From Nitrospinota bacterium (GTDB lineage Bacteria; Nitrospinota; Nitrospinia; UBA9942), in contig JACRGN010000111.1 in NCBI GenBank assembly GCA_016234205.1, positions 1 through 15,256 of the forward strand: a DNA stretch of 15,256 bases, read 5' to 3'. Each line of letters opens with the position of its first letter. Position 1 is the first letter of the stretch. Below are positions 1 through 6,783 of this stretch, in pieces. The position numbers were made by a program, and so were the translations under genes. The notes under the pieces were generated by a model that was given only the letters and a program-made list of their open reading frames with translations, searched no databases and had not been told where the DNA came from.

Positions 1-912
1 GGGGGCTTTTACATGAGCAAGCATAAATACAAATTGCCCGCCTTCATCGCCGATACCTGCAATTGGTGCACTCTTTGGGGTCTGCTGTGATTCATTTGAA
101 ACTAAGGGCTGTAGTTCTGCTATTATCTGCTGTGGTATTAAGTACTTATTTTCATTTCTTTCCAAGATTCTTAATAGATAAAAAGCAAATGTGCTGTGAT
201 TACCTTTACCTTTATCAGGGACAGGATAGAGTCCTCCGGATGTCAAAATCAGACGTGATTTATCATTATATAATTCCTTTATCGCAGGTTCACTCAATTG
301 CCCTATACTTCTGGTCTTTCCTCCCATCAGTGATTCACTGAAACATGAGTCTGCTATCGTATATATATGCCTTGCCTTTATAGCCTTTAGATAACCCTTG
401 ACCTCTTCATTACCTATAAAAGTGGAAGGGTCATCCAATACTGCATCTGATGGTATCCACCCGCCAAGCTGTGTATCTTTATCATATTCCCCATGCCCTG
501 CATAATAGATTAATAGATTATCTTTATTGCCTAAAGTCTTAGCCAATATGCGGAGTTTTCCAATAATATTACTCCTTGTTGTCTCCTGCTTGTCATATAA
601 CTCTATCATTCTCTCCTTTGCAAAACCATATTTCTTATGAAGTATATCTGCAACAGCCTTTGCATCGGGTCGGGCTGCCTGTAATTGTTTATCAGGTGGA
701 AGATTGACATACTCATTTATTCCAATGATAAGTGCCCAGTAATCCCCTTCTATGGTTAAATCTTGCGGCTGCCCTGTTCCTTCTATATTCAAGTCTCTTT
801 TTCCCTGATTTTTCTCTAATGGCTGTGCAAATGCTTTATTAACCTGAAAAAGGGGTAAAAGGGAAGCTAATAATAATAAAGTAATTGTCAAAAAAATCTT
901 TTTAAAAAACAT
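1..912 (-). CDS. Exported caspase-like (peptidase C14) protease, 3' end cut by window
   Basis: The reading frame stays open from an ATG at 912 to the window edge (304 codons visible, no stop), so the C-terminus lies outside. Residues 1-29 form a signal peptide or anchor (MFFKKIFLT, then a leucine-rich core ending AFA). From residue 58 there is a caspase fold: WALIIGINEY, then RPDAKAVADIL, then strand LLIYYAGHG with the catalytic His at residue 140, then YTIADSCFS with the catalytic Cys at residue 190. Both dyad residues are present, so it looks active. C14-family (metacaspase/paracaspase-like) proteases cleave after specific residues; the substrate here is unknown. It follows the 138-residue membrane protein by 25 bases and probably shares its promoter. 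The nearest purine-rich stretch (AGGTGG) is about 19 bases from the ATG, so translation initiation is not obviously strong. Confidence 0.9.
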   Translation of the reverse strand, partial: MFFKKIFLTITLLLLASLLPLFQVNKAFAQPLEKNQGKRDLNIEGTGQPQDLTIEGDYWALIIGINEYVNLPPDKQLQAARPDAKAVADILHKKYGFAKERMIELYDKQETTRSNIIGKLRILAKTLGNKDNLLIYYAGHGEYDKDTQLGGWIPSDAVLDDPSTFIGNEEVKGYLKAIKARHIYTIADSCFSESLMGGKTRSIGQLSEPAIKELYNDKSRLILTSGGLYPVPDKGKGNHSTFAFYLLRILERNENKYLIPQQIIAELQPLVSNESQQTPKSAPIAGIGDEGGQFVFMLAHVKAP

Positions 913-937
913 AATAGTTAAAAAATACACCACCTAT

Positions 938-1354
938 TCACAAAAGATTAAATTGTCTTAATATCTTCGCAATTTCCTGATTGTTCTTTGCCAACTCTCT
1001 TAAGGCGTTAATCAAATCCCTCACCCTACCTTCTTTCTCTATTTCAGCAATAGTCTCATCTTTCGCCTTCTTTATGATTGTTCTTCTATCCCAATACGCA
1101 AAACCTATATTACCCACCATTATAGCTGTAAATATCCCTGTAATGATCCATAAGAAGTTAAACATCTGTTCAAACCGTTTATCTACTTGTTCAAACCGCT
1201 TATCTATTTCAGTCATTTTAACCCTTAATTCTATAAGCAGTTCTCTATCTTTTTGTGTAAAACCGTCGCCACCATAAACCTCTCCTGAGAAACAAGAGAA
1301 ATAAATTATAGCGATAATAAATATAGTGACTGTAAAAATATAGGTTTTTTTCAC
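938..1354 (-). CDS. Small membrane protein with signal sequence, coiled coil and one TM helix
   Basis: This is a 138-residue protein starting at GTG, with AAGGGG about 9 bases upstream as ribosome binding site. Residues 1-22 are a hydrophobic signal or anchor. FTQKDRELLIELRVKM (32-47) begins a helix that leads into two exact-register heptads, DKRFEQV and DKRFEQM (51-64). A TM helix follows (about 66-87), ending WDRR, and then a charged helical tail of about 50 residues. Small proteins with this FTQKDRELL...TM...WDRRT layout recur in bacteria without an assigned function. The heptads reflect a near-perfect 21-base duplication in the DNA (about 1163-1207). It lies directly upstream of the caspase-like gene and probably forms an operon with it, so it could be its membrane partner; that is inference from position only. 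Confidence 0.8.
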   Translation of the reverse strand: MKKTYIFTVTIFIIAIIYFSCFSGEVYGGDGFTQKDRELLIELRVKMTEIDKRFEQVDKRFEQMFNFLWIITGIFTAIMVGNIGFAYWDRRTIIKKAKDETIAEIEKEGRVRDLINALRELAKNNQEIAKILRQFNLL

Positions 1355-1406
1355 GGCTTTTTTCCCCTTTGTTATGTTGGACTTGGAGAGACTGCGAAGT
1401 ATAACT

Positions 1407-1436
1407 ATAATATATATCCAATTTAAACGATGTCAA
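1407..1436 (-). promoter_or_regulatory. Sigma-70-type promoter of the coiled-coil/caspase pair
   Basis: On the minus strand there is a perfect -35 hexamer TTGACA (1436-1431), an 18-base spacer and TATTAT (1412-1407). Transcription would start near 1400 and leave a leader of about 45 bases before the GTG at 1354. It sits between the end of rnpB and the two-gene unit, so that unit need not depend on read-through from rnpB. Confidence 0.6.
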
Positions 1437-1469
1437 GATGAAAAAGGCTTAAAAGGTTTAATTTTTGCT

Positions 1470-2104
1470 GGAGTAGATTATAAGCCGGATTTTGTCCCCC
1501 GTTTAATCAGGTGATGGCCATTTATCTACCCTTTTTGTTGCCATAAAGGTTTAGCGGCTTACCCGAAGGCATCGGACGGGCAGTCCTTATCGCCTTCCTA
1601 TTTAGCCTTGCTCCGGGTGGGGTTTTCCATGCCCATGATGTCACCACCATGGCGGTGAGCTCTTACCTCGCCTTTTCACCCTTACCCCCACACCTTTCAA
1701 GTCTCAAGGCTTTGTGCAATGCGTCCTTTGAGCTGTCCGAGGGCTCTACCCCCAAGCTTCAGCATTCTTTCCCTGCGCATCGCATCCGACCTTGACCTAT
1801 AAGCTTCATAGCAAATCAACTCAAAGGGCTCTCGTCCTTTTATTGACTTGCTTTTGCCTGAATTATGTTCTGCAAATCTTCTTCTCAAATCGTTGGTATA
1901 ACCTGTGTATAACATCCCATCTGTTATGCTTTTTAGAATGTATACATAGAACATAATTCAGACTTGAAAGGTGTAGGGGTGGTATATTTTCTGTGGCACT
2001 CTCCGTAGGGTCGCCCCTCCTTCCTGTTAGGAAGCACCCTGCCCTCTGGAGTCCGGACTTTCCTCCCCCGCACTTATGTGTGGGAGCGGCCACCCATCTG
2101 CTCC
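1470..2104 (-). ncRNA. rnpB: RNase P RNA, interrupted in P12 by a GIY-YIG ORF
   Basis: This is the catalytic RNA of RNase P, which matures tRNA 5' ends. The 5' half (minus strand from 2104) contains GAGGAAAGTCCGGACTCC, then AGGGCAGGGTGC, GGGGCGACCCTACGGAGAG and TGCCACAGAAAATATACC. These are the conserved P2-P4 and P10/P11-side sequences of bacterial A-type RNA. The 3' half contains GGTGAAAAGGCGAGGTAAGA, CACCCGGAGCAAGGCTAAAT and the terminal GACAAAATCCGGCTTAT. The ends pair as P1 (GGAGCAGAT with ATCTACTCC, one mismatch). Outside these boundaries TTTGCTGGAG pairs with CTCCAGCAAA, so P1 may be longer in the precursor. Without the insertion the RNA would be about 380 nt, normal for type A. Bases 1684-1704 pair with 1960-1980 as a 21-position P12 stem with one mismatch. 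The 255-base loop between the inner 15-bp arms holds a protein ORF. The zinc-ribbon gene upstream is a known type of rnpB neighbour in other bacteria. Confidence 0.95.
1697..1954 (-). CDS. GIY-YIG nuclease-domain protein (UPF0213/YhbQ-like) nested in rnpB
   Basis: This 85-residue protein consists of a single GIY-YIG domain. YVYILKS (3-9) is the GIY strand, LYTGYTNDL (15-23) the YIG strand, RRRFAEHNSG (24-33) supplies the conserved Arg and His, and AMRRERMLK (58-66) carries the conserved Glu at 62 followed by the usual Lys. All motif positions are filled, so the fold and active site look intact. The length matches stand-alone UPF0213 proteins, which are related to the nuclease domains of UvrC and homing endonucleases. 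The ATG lies 6 bases inside the P12 loop of the RNase P RNA, and the TGA lies within the 3' arm of the P12 stem. No Shine-Dalgarno sequence is visible; the ATG is preceded by AAGTCTGAATT. Whether it is translated from the RNase P precursor or from another transcript cannot be seen. Confidence 0.85.
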   Translation of the reverse strand: MFYVYILKSITDGMLYTGYTNDLRRRFAEHNSGKSKSIKGREPFELICYEAYRSRSDAMRRERMLKLGGRALGQLKGRIAQSLET

Positions 2105-2106
2105 AG

Positions 2107-2134
2107 CAAATAACTTTAAGAAGGTTAAGGTCAA
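2107..2134 (-). promoter_or_regulatory. Possible rnpB promoter
   Basis: TTGACC (2134-2129), a 16-base spacer and TATTTG (2112-2107) lie just upstream of the RNase P RNA 5' end. The -10 match is weak, and the -35 lies inside the hexamer-repeat hairpin at 2121-2185. It is offered because a separate rnpB promoter is expected here. Confidence 0.3.
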
Positions 2135-2185
2135 GGTTTAGGTTGAGAATTTTTCCTTAACCTCAGCCTTAACCTCAACCTGAAT
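2121..2185. repeat. Hexamer-repeat imperfect hairpin between zinc-ribbon gene and rnpB
   Basis: Variants of AAGGTT (AAGGTT, AAGGTC, AAGGTT, TAGGTT) face variants of AACCTC across a short A/T-rich spacer. About 21 of 26 positions pair. It may act as a weak bidirectional terminator, but it more resembles the tandem-repeat cassettes found elsewhere in the window. Confidence 0.6.
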
Positions 2186-2188
2186 TTT

Positions 2189-2893
2189 TTATCCTATCCA
2201 GTAAAGCACTCGCTGGCAGTGTGGACATTTTATAAGGACTTCATTTTTCCTTATTTCGCTTGCCAATTGTGGAGGAAGGCTTAAAAAACAACCCTGACAT
2301 ATCCCGTCTGAAAATCTTGCCACTGCTATCCCTTCCCTGTTCTTACTCACCTTGAGGTAATCCTGAAGAACTTTATTGTCCAGTGAACTGCTTATGGATT
2401 CCCTCTGCTGTTTTTTTTCTTCTATAGTTTTTTTAAATCCCTCTATATCTTTCTCTTTTTCTCCCTTAATCTCCTGAAACCTTTTATCTTCTTCCTTGAG
2501 TAGTTTTTCCCTTTCTTTTAGCGTCTTTTGTTCTTCATCTATTAACTCCATCAAATTTAAATCTTCGTCTTCCAGCTTTTTTATCTTCTCCTTCGCACTA
2601 TCAACCTCTTTTAGAATGGCTGAATACTCCTCATTTGTTTTAACCTGAGAGAGTTTGACCTTTGTCTTGGAGATATGGTCGTTTTCAATTTCTACCCCCC
2701 TCTCCTTCTCACGTCTCTCTTTATTATGCAAGTCTAACTCTTTTCTAATCTGACCTATCTCTTCCTTTATCTGCTGGCAGATATGATATAACTGGTCTAT
2801 CTCCTGAGGTATTTTTTTAAAATTATCTTCTAATTTCCCAATTTCAATATCAATATTTTGAAGATTTATCAGCAACTCCAATTGCCTGTTCAC
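2189..2893 (-). CDS. Coiled-coil protein with C-terminal C4 zinc ribbon (DUF164/CT398 type)
   Basis: This is a 234-residue cytoplasmic protein starting at GTG. Residues 1 to about 175 are an almost continuous charged coiled coil (for example KKLEDEDLNLMELIDEEQK). It is followed by a zinc ribbon with CQGC (Cys199, Cys202) and CPHC (Cys223, Cys226), ending RVLYW. Length and layout match the family of bacterial zinc-ribbon proteins studied as CT398 in Chlamydia, proposed to bind nucleic acid or act in secretion or transcription; its role is unsettled. Only 25 bases separate it from the ResA-like gene upstream, so the two are probably co-transcribed. rnpB follows within 85 bases, a gene order also seen in other phyla. 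No clear Shine-Dalgarno precedes the GTG. Confidence 0.88.
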   Translation of the reverse strand: MNRQLELLINLQNIDIEIGKLEDNFKKIPQEIDQLYHICQQIKEEIGQIRKELDLHNKERREKERGVEIENDHISKTKVKLSQVKTNEEYSAILKEVDSAKEKIKKLEDEDLNLMELIDEEQKTLKEREKLLKEEDKRFQEIKGEKEKDIEGFKKTIEEKKQQRESISSSLDNKVLQDYLKVSKNREGIAVARFSDGICQGCFLSLPPQLASEIRKNEVLIKCPHCQRVLYWIG

Positions 2894-2918
2894 AATTAAA
2901 TATTACCATACATTAATC

Positions 2919-3440
2919 TTAAAATCTATTCAGTATGTCCTCAATCAGTTTTTTGTTCAGTTCGCCCTTAAATTTTTCTTTTATCCTCCCCTCACGGTCA
3001 ATGAAAAAGGTAACCGGCAGTCCAATCACCCCATAATCCATTGATACCTTCAGGTCAGAATCTATAAGTATAGTAAATGTTACACCCTTTTCTGATATAA
3101 ATTTTTTAACCCTGTCATAATCTTCATTATAATTTATACCTATAATCTCAATACCCTCACCCCTTCTATTATTATAAACCTCCTGTAAGAGAGGCATCTC
3201 ATTGACACAGGGTGGGCACCATGTTGCCCAGAAGTTGAGTATAACCTTTTTACCTTTGTAATGAGCAAGGTTTACAGTTTTTTTGTTTAAATCAGTCAAT
3301 GCAAATTTGGGTGCATGATTACCAATATTGGCAGTAGTAGGCTTATTACCTTCTTTACATCCTGAAAGAAGAATTTCGCCACAGAGGACACAGAGGACAC
3401 AGAGAATAATTTTTGAAATTTTTAAATTTATATTTTGCAC
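2919..3440 (-). CDS. ResA/TlpA-type lipoprotein thioredoxin
   Basis: This is a 173-residue, membrane-tethered periplasmic thiol-disulfide protein. The lipobox LLSGC puts the lipidated Cys at residue 28. The thioredoxin fold starts at APKFALTDLNKKTVNL and has the active site WCPPC (Cys75, Cys78) and the cis-proline loop GLPVTFF (Pro142). ResA/TlpA/CcmG proteins reduce the haem-binding cysteines of apocytochromes c or metal-site cysteines. Here the likely clients are the CXXCH cytochrome at 9217-9924 or the CuA cysteines of the NosZ-like protein, but that is inference. The start is GTG at 3440, with only AAGAG as a weak ribosome site. Oddly, the signal-peptide residues CVLCVLCGE are encoded by a repeat found between genes in many such genomes, which adds three unusual cysteines ahead of the lipobox. 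Confidence 0.9.
   Translation of the reverse strand: MQNINLKISKIILCVLCVLCGEILLSGCKEGNKPTTANIGNHAPKFALTDLNKKTVNLAHYKGKKVILNFWATWCPPCVNEMPLLQEVYNNRRGEGIEIIGINYNEDYDRVKKFISEKGVTFTILIDSDLKVSMDYGVIGLPVTFFIDREGRIKEKFKGELNKKLIEDILNRF
3379..3406. repeat. GAGGACACA tandem repeat inside the ResA signal peptide
   Basis: Three near-copies of ACAGAGGAC lie within the coding sequence for signal-peptide residues about 12-21. The motif resembles the widespread intergenic repeat built of ACAGAGGACACAGAG units. Confidence 0.7.
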
Positions 3441-3471
3441 TCTTATAAACTTTTAACCCCAAAAAATGCGT

Positions 3472-3675
3472 GAAACCACAGGTAAACACAGATTAACACA
3501 GGTTATTCAATGAATTAAAAGAAAGATATATTTCACTTTTTAAGTGAAGTAAGAATTATAATAAGTTTTTGTTTGAACAGTGTTTATCCGTGTTCACCCC
3601 GTTAGATAATAAGTATTCAATGGGATTATTTCCATTCAATAGCAAATATCTAACGGGGTTCATCTGTGGTTAATG
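3472..3675. repeat. Palindromic intergenic repeat (ACCACAG...CTGTGGT type), carrying a nested insert
   Basis: The left part AAACCACAGGTAAACACAG and the right part GTGTTCA / TCTGTGGTTAA are the two ends of a common imperfect palindrome with ACCACAGATTAACACAG-like arms. It fills most of the gap between the 990-residue membrane protein gene and the ResA gene. The right arm is split by a 62-bp element. Confidence 0.65.
3597..3658. mobile_element. 62-bp palindromic insert with 12-bp perfect TIRs and TTCA duplication
   Basis: CCCCGTTAGATA (3597-3608) is the exact reverse complement of TATCTAACGGGG (3647-3658). Inside, ATTCAATGG faces CCATTCAAT with one mismatch, so the whole unit can fold on itself. 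It is flanked by TTCA on both sides (3593-3596, 3659-3662). Removing the unit and one TTCA restores GTGTTCATCTGTGG, the expected continuous arm of the host repeat. It encodes nothing and would need a transposase supplied in trans. Confidence 0.7.
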
Positions 3676-3686
3676 CATTATTTGTG

Positions 3687-6659
3687 TTAATTAGAAATTG
3701 GAAATTTTGCCTTTATCTTTTCTATCTCATAATTTATTAAATCCCTCTCCTGTGCTGTAATTTTCAATTCAAGCCCTCTGTTGTAATACTCCAAAGCCTT
3801 CATGAGGTCAATCTCGTAATATGTATATATGCTTCCCAAATTCAGATAGGGGCTAAAATATTTTCCATCAAGCGTTATGGCATATTCAAATTCATTTACA
3901 GCCCTTTTTATATCTTTTTTAGACAGGAATAAGAGACCTCTGAGATTATAAAGTTGAGGTGTAAACTCCCTGTCTCTATCCAGTCCCATACATTCATTGA
4001 TAAGATCAAATCCTTTATCTATCTCTCCTGTAGAAAGTATCCTGTATATGCTGTTAATGCTCAAATTTATAAGTTCGTGTCTTGCATCCGAATTCTCATT
4101 ATTAATTTCAACTGCCTTTTTAAAACTATATACTGCATCTTTAAGGCTGTTATCATTTACACCGACCTGCCCTTTTAAAAAATATGTGTAGGAATTAAAA
4201 TACTTTTCTGCCTCCTCGCTTTTGTTTGAGTCCAAGCCCTGAACTAATCCTTTTACAGGTTTCCGATATTTTAGCATATTCAATAGATTCCTCCCCTTTA
4301 TAGATGTCCCTATATGATGAATCCTCGGGGCTGTAAATTCTACATAGGGGTTATTATCAGTGACAACAGGGGCTCCATCAATAAATTTATGAAGAGCATC
4401 TTCATCCATCATGAATGTAGAGAGGAGCTGAAATGGATTGGACATTCCTATTTCCTTCAGGCTTTCCTGTACCTTTTTATTATTAAGCCTTTCTTTGAGA
4501 TTCTCAAAATCTATTGACAACCTTTCATCAGAGCCTATCATAATTGCATCCCACTTTGTAAACCACATAGTGGAGTGAGGGAAAACAGACACAAAGGTAG
4601 AAACAAGCATTTTGAAATCATCTTCTGAAAGATGATGAAGTGGTATCCAGTGGGAAACCATTCCGCCCTCTTTAAGACGGGATTTACAGAGCATATAATA
4701 CTCCCTGCTGTATAGATTCACAATGCCTGCATTTGACGGCGGGGGGGGTTCTGATGTGATAAGGTCAAATTTTTTATCCGTGGTTAATAGAAAATTTCTC
4801 CCATCCTCAATTATCATTTTAAATCTGCTGTCATTCAATATATCCCTGTTCCCCTCGGTAAAATATCTGCCTCCATTAAATACCTCTTTTGATATATCTA
4901 CTGCATATATATTATTGACATTGTGGTCGCTGACAGCACCTGCAGTAGAGCCAGTCCCAAAACATATAATCAGTGCTTCTTTCGGGTCAGGATGGAATAA
5001 GAGAGGCAGATGCGCCTGAAGCCTCTCAAGCTGTAATGCCCCCCTGAATTCCCCCGCAATGGGGTCTCCATTTATCCATAGCCTCTTTACAGGTTTCCGG
5101 AAAGGCGTCAGGTCTGTCTCCTGAGATGAGACAAGGACAGTCCCTGCTATCCCTTCTTTATAATAAAGTATCTCATTCCCCTTATCTATCTTTGAAATAC
5201 TAATTAATTTTGGAATATCACCTGACCTGAATATAAAAATTATAATGATGCCGCTAATCATGATAGATAATATGGATATAACATATCGGAACAGCTTACC
5301 CCTCCCTTTTGTAAGGGGAGATAAAAGAATGAGTATCATTCCAAAGACAATAGGAAAGATTCCCGTAAGTATAATTGCATTCTGTATGCCAATGATGGGA
5401 AGAAGTATAAACCCAGATGAGAACGAACCTATTATTGCACCTACAGTATTAGTTAGATATACCATCCCTATACTTTTTCCGACATTATGCAACTCAAATC
5501 TTAGTGTTTGAGTTACTGCGGGAAAACTTGCTCCCATTAACACTGTGGGGATAATCATTATAAGAAACGCCATTAAAAATGTTGCAAACATTTTTCCCTG
5601 CCAATGTCCGATACCAATAAACCCTGTGGTGAGCGAAGCGAATCCATGTGATGTCCATGAAATAAAGTTATTGAGTTGTGAGGCAATGATATTATGATTT
5701 GCAAATAGTAGGAGGGATAAAAATCCCATTAAGCCAATCAGAATTTGAAAAACTGCAAATAAAGTTACAACACTATCTCTTTTTTGATTGGAGCTTAACC
5801 GTGCAAACAAAAAACTCCCCCCTGCTATACCAAGGAGAAATGTAACGAGGATTATTGAAAACGCATATATAGTATTATCAAGAATCAGTATAAGAACCCT
5901 TGTCCATAACACCTCATAGGAGAGTGCTGCCATACCTGAGAAACCGAAGGCAATAAGAATCAGGGTCAAGGGGCAAGGGGCAAGGGGCAAGGAATTCTTT
6001 ACCACTGTCCTTTGATTGCTATCCCCCGACCCTTGACCCTTGACCCTTGACCCTATGATATATGCCCCTCCCCCTGCAATTAAATTCAAGACAGCGGCTA
6101 AATAGAGCGATTGTGTAACGCCTGCAACCTCTATCAGGTAAAAACCTGTAATAATACATCCTGCAACAGCCCCGAAGGTATTTAGGGAATATATGACTCC
6201 TGTATCAATCCCGATTCTGTCCTCACTCTTTATAAGAAATCTTGATATGACAGGAAGTGTGCCCCCCATCATAGTTGTTGGAAATATCAGAATAAAGAAG
6301 GAGATTAAAAACCTCTCTGAGGAGAGAAGTAAAAAGCTCCCCCCTGTTAATACATGAAGTTTTATATACAGCCATTCTGTAAGTGAACTTATGTTGGGCA
6401 ATAAGATTGCGTATAAACCTATGAGAATCTCAAGGACTGCATATACCTTCAGAGGATTCCCTCTCTTATCTATGAGTCTGCCAAAGATATATCCTCCAAT
6501 ACCAAGCCCTGCCATAAATACGGTAAGAACTGTGCTTATGGCAAAAGAGGATACACCAAATACAAGGGAGAGGAGGCGGGTCCAGACAATTTCGTAGATA
6601 AGCCCTGAGGCACCTGATAGGAAGAATATGAGGAGGATTAAAGGCCTTGCATATTTCAT
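3687..6659 (-). CDS. Fused membrane / spermidine-synthase-like / helical-repeat protein
   Basis: This is a 990-residue inner-membrane protein. Two duplicated membrane halves are visible. SGLIYEIVWTRLL (19-31) matches SYEVLWTRVL (247-256), PTTMMGGTLP (127-136) matches PTVLMGASFP (371-380), and YSLNTFGAVAG matches YLTNTVGAIIG. Residues about 490-780 are a Rossmann-type spermidine-synthase-like domain, with nucleotide motif ICFGTGSTAG (565-574), VDIS (587-590) and SEPPPPSNAG (636-645). The last segment has an acidic/proline motif where true aminopropyltransferases have an Asp-based active loop, so polyamine synthesis should not be assumed. Residues about 810-990 form TPR-like helical repeats (VNEFEYAITLDGKYFSPYLN). 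Such fusions are common in Nitrospirota and former Deltaproteobacteria; their substrate is unknown. Residues about 204-233, linking the membrane halves, are encoded by a heptamer-repeat cassette. No Shine-Dalgarno is seen because a repeat abuts the ATG. Confidence 0.85.
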   Translation of the reverse strand: MKYARPLILLIFFLSGASGLIYEIVWTRLLSLVFGVSSFAISTVLTVFMAGLGIGGYIFGRLIDKRGNPLKVYAVLEILIGLYAILLPNISSLTEWLYIKLHVLTGGSFLLLSSERFLISFFILIFPTTMMGGTLPVISRFLIKSEDRIGIDTGVIYSLNTFGAVAGCIITGFYLIEVAGVTQSLYLAAVLNLIAGGGAYIIGSRVKGQGSGDSNQRTVVKNSLPLAPCPLTLILIAFGFSGMAALSYEVLWTRVLILILDNTIYAFSIILVTFLLGIAGGSFLFARLSSNQKRDSVVTLFAVFQILIGLMGFLSLLLFANHNIIASQLNNFISWTSHGFASLTTGFIGIGHWQGKMFATFLMAFLIMIIPTVLMGASFPAVTQTLRFELHNVGKSIGMVYLTNTVGAIIGSFSSGFILLPIIGIQNAIILTGIFPIVFGMILILLSPLTKGRGKLFRYVISILSIMISGIIIIFIFRSGDIPKLISISKIDKGNEILYYKEGIAGTVLVSSQETDLTPFRKPVKRLWINGDPIAGEFRGALQLERLQAHLPLLFHPDPKEALIICFGTGSTAGAVSDHNVNNIYAVDISKEVFNGGRYFTEGNRDILNDSRFKMIIEDGRNFLLTTDKKFDLITSEPPPPSNAGIVNLYSREYYMLCKSRLKEGGMVSHWIPLHHLSEDDFKMLVSTFVSVFPHSTMWFTKWDAIMIGSDERLSIDFENLKERLNNKKVQESLKEIGMSNPFQLLSTFMMDEDALHKFIDGAPVVTDNNPYVEFTAPRIHHIGTSIKGRNLLNMLKYRKPVKGLVQGLDSNKSEEAEKYFNSYTYFLKGQVGVNDNSLKDAVYSFKKAVEINNENSDARHELINLSINSIYRILSTGEIDKGFDLINECMGLDRDREFTPQLYNLRGLLFLSKKDIKRAVNEFEYAITLDGKYFSPYLNLGSIYTYYEIDLMKALEYYNRGLELKITAQERDLINYEIEKIKAKFPISN
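5962..6055. repeat. Inverted heptamer-repeat cassette inside the membrane protein gene
   Basis: Heptads of the GGGCAAG type (one GGTCAAG, then three GGGCAAG) on one side face three TGACCCT heptads preceded by CGACCCT on the other. The centre is unique sequence containing GAATTC. The reading frame passes through, giving the linker around SLPLAPCPL between the two membrane halves. Confidence 0.75.
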
Positions 6660-6661
6660 AA

Positions 6662-6783
6662 AAAGTTTCAGAGCATCAAAGTGTCAAAGAGACAGAAGAC
6701 AGAGGACAGAGGACAGACTTCTTACTTCCTACTTCCTACTTCTTACTTCTTACTTCCTACTGACACTCTGAAACTTTGACACT
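6662..6783. repeat. Heptamer-repeat cassette with inverted ends, in the gap before the 990-residue protein
   Basis: AAAGTTTCAGAG (6662-6673) is an exact inverted copy of CTCTGAAACTTT (6766-6777), and AAAGTGTCAAAG pairs over 10 bp with CTTTGACACT. Between them lie four heptads of the AGACAGA/GGACAGA type and about six of the CTTACTT/CCTACTT type. The cassette reaches to within a few bases of the ATG at 6659 and overlaps the 3' end of the neighbouring gene, filling the whole gap. Confidence 0.75.

Noticed and set aside
63..341. 92-codon plus-strand ORF
   Set aside because: It is antisense to the caspase-like gene, whose catalytic motifs and signal peptide are clear in the minus-strand frame.
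1863..2093. 76-codon minus-strand ORF (begins MAAPTHKCGGGKSG)
   Set aside because: It is the translation of the conserved 5' half of the RNase P RNA and part of the insert; spurious ORFs of this kind are common over rnpB.
2121..2185. Strong intrinsic terminator for the zinc-ribbon gene
   Set aside because: The pairing is imperfect and no T run follows on the minus strand; it fits the tandem-repeat cassette class better.
3472..3690. CRISPR array in the repeat-rich gap
   Set aside because: There are no regularly spaced direct repeats with unique spacers; the structure is one palindromic repeat with a nested palindromic insert.
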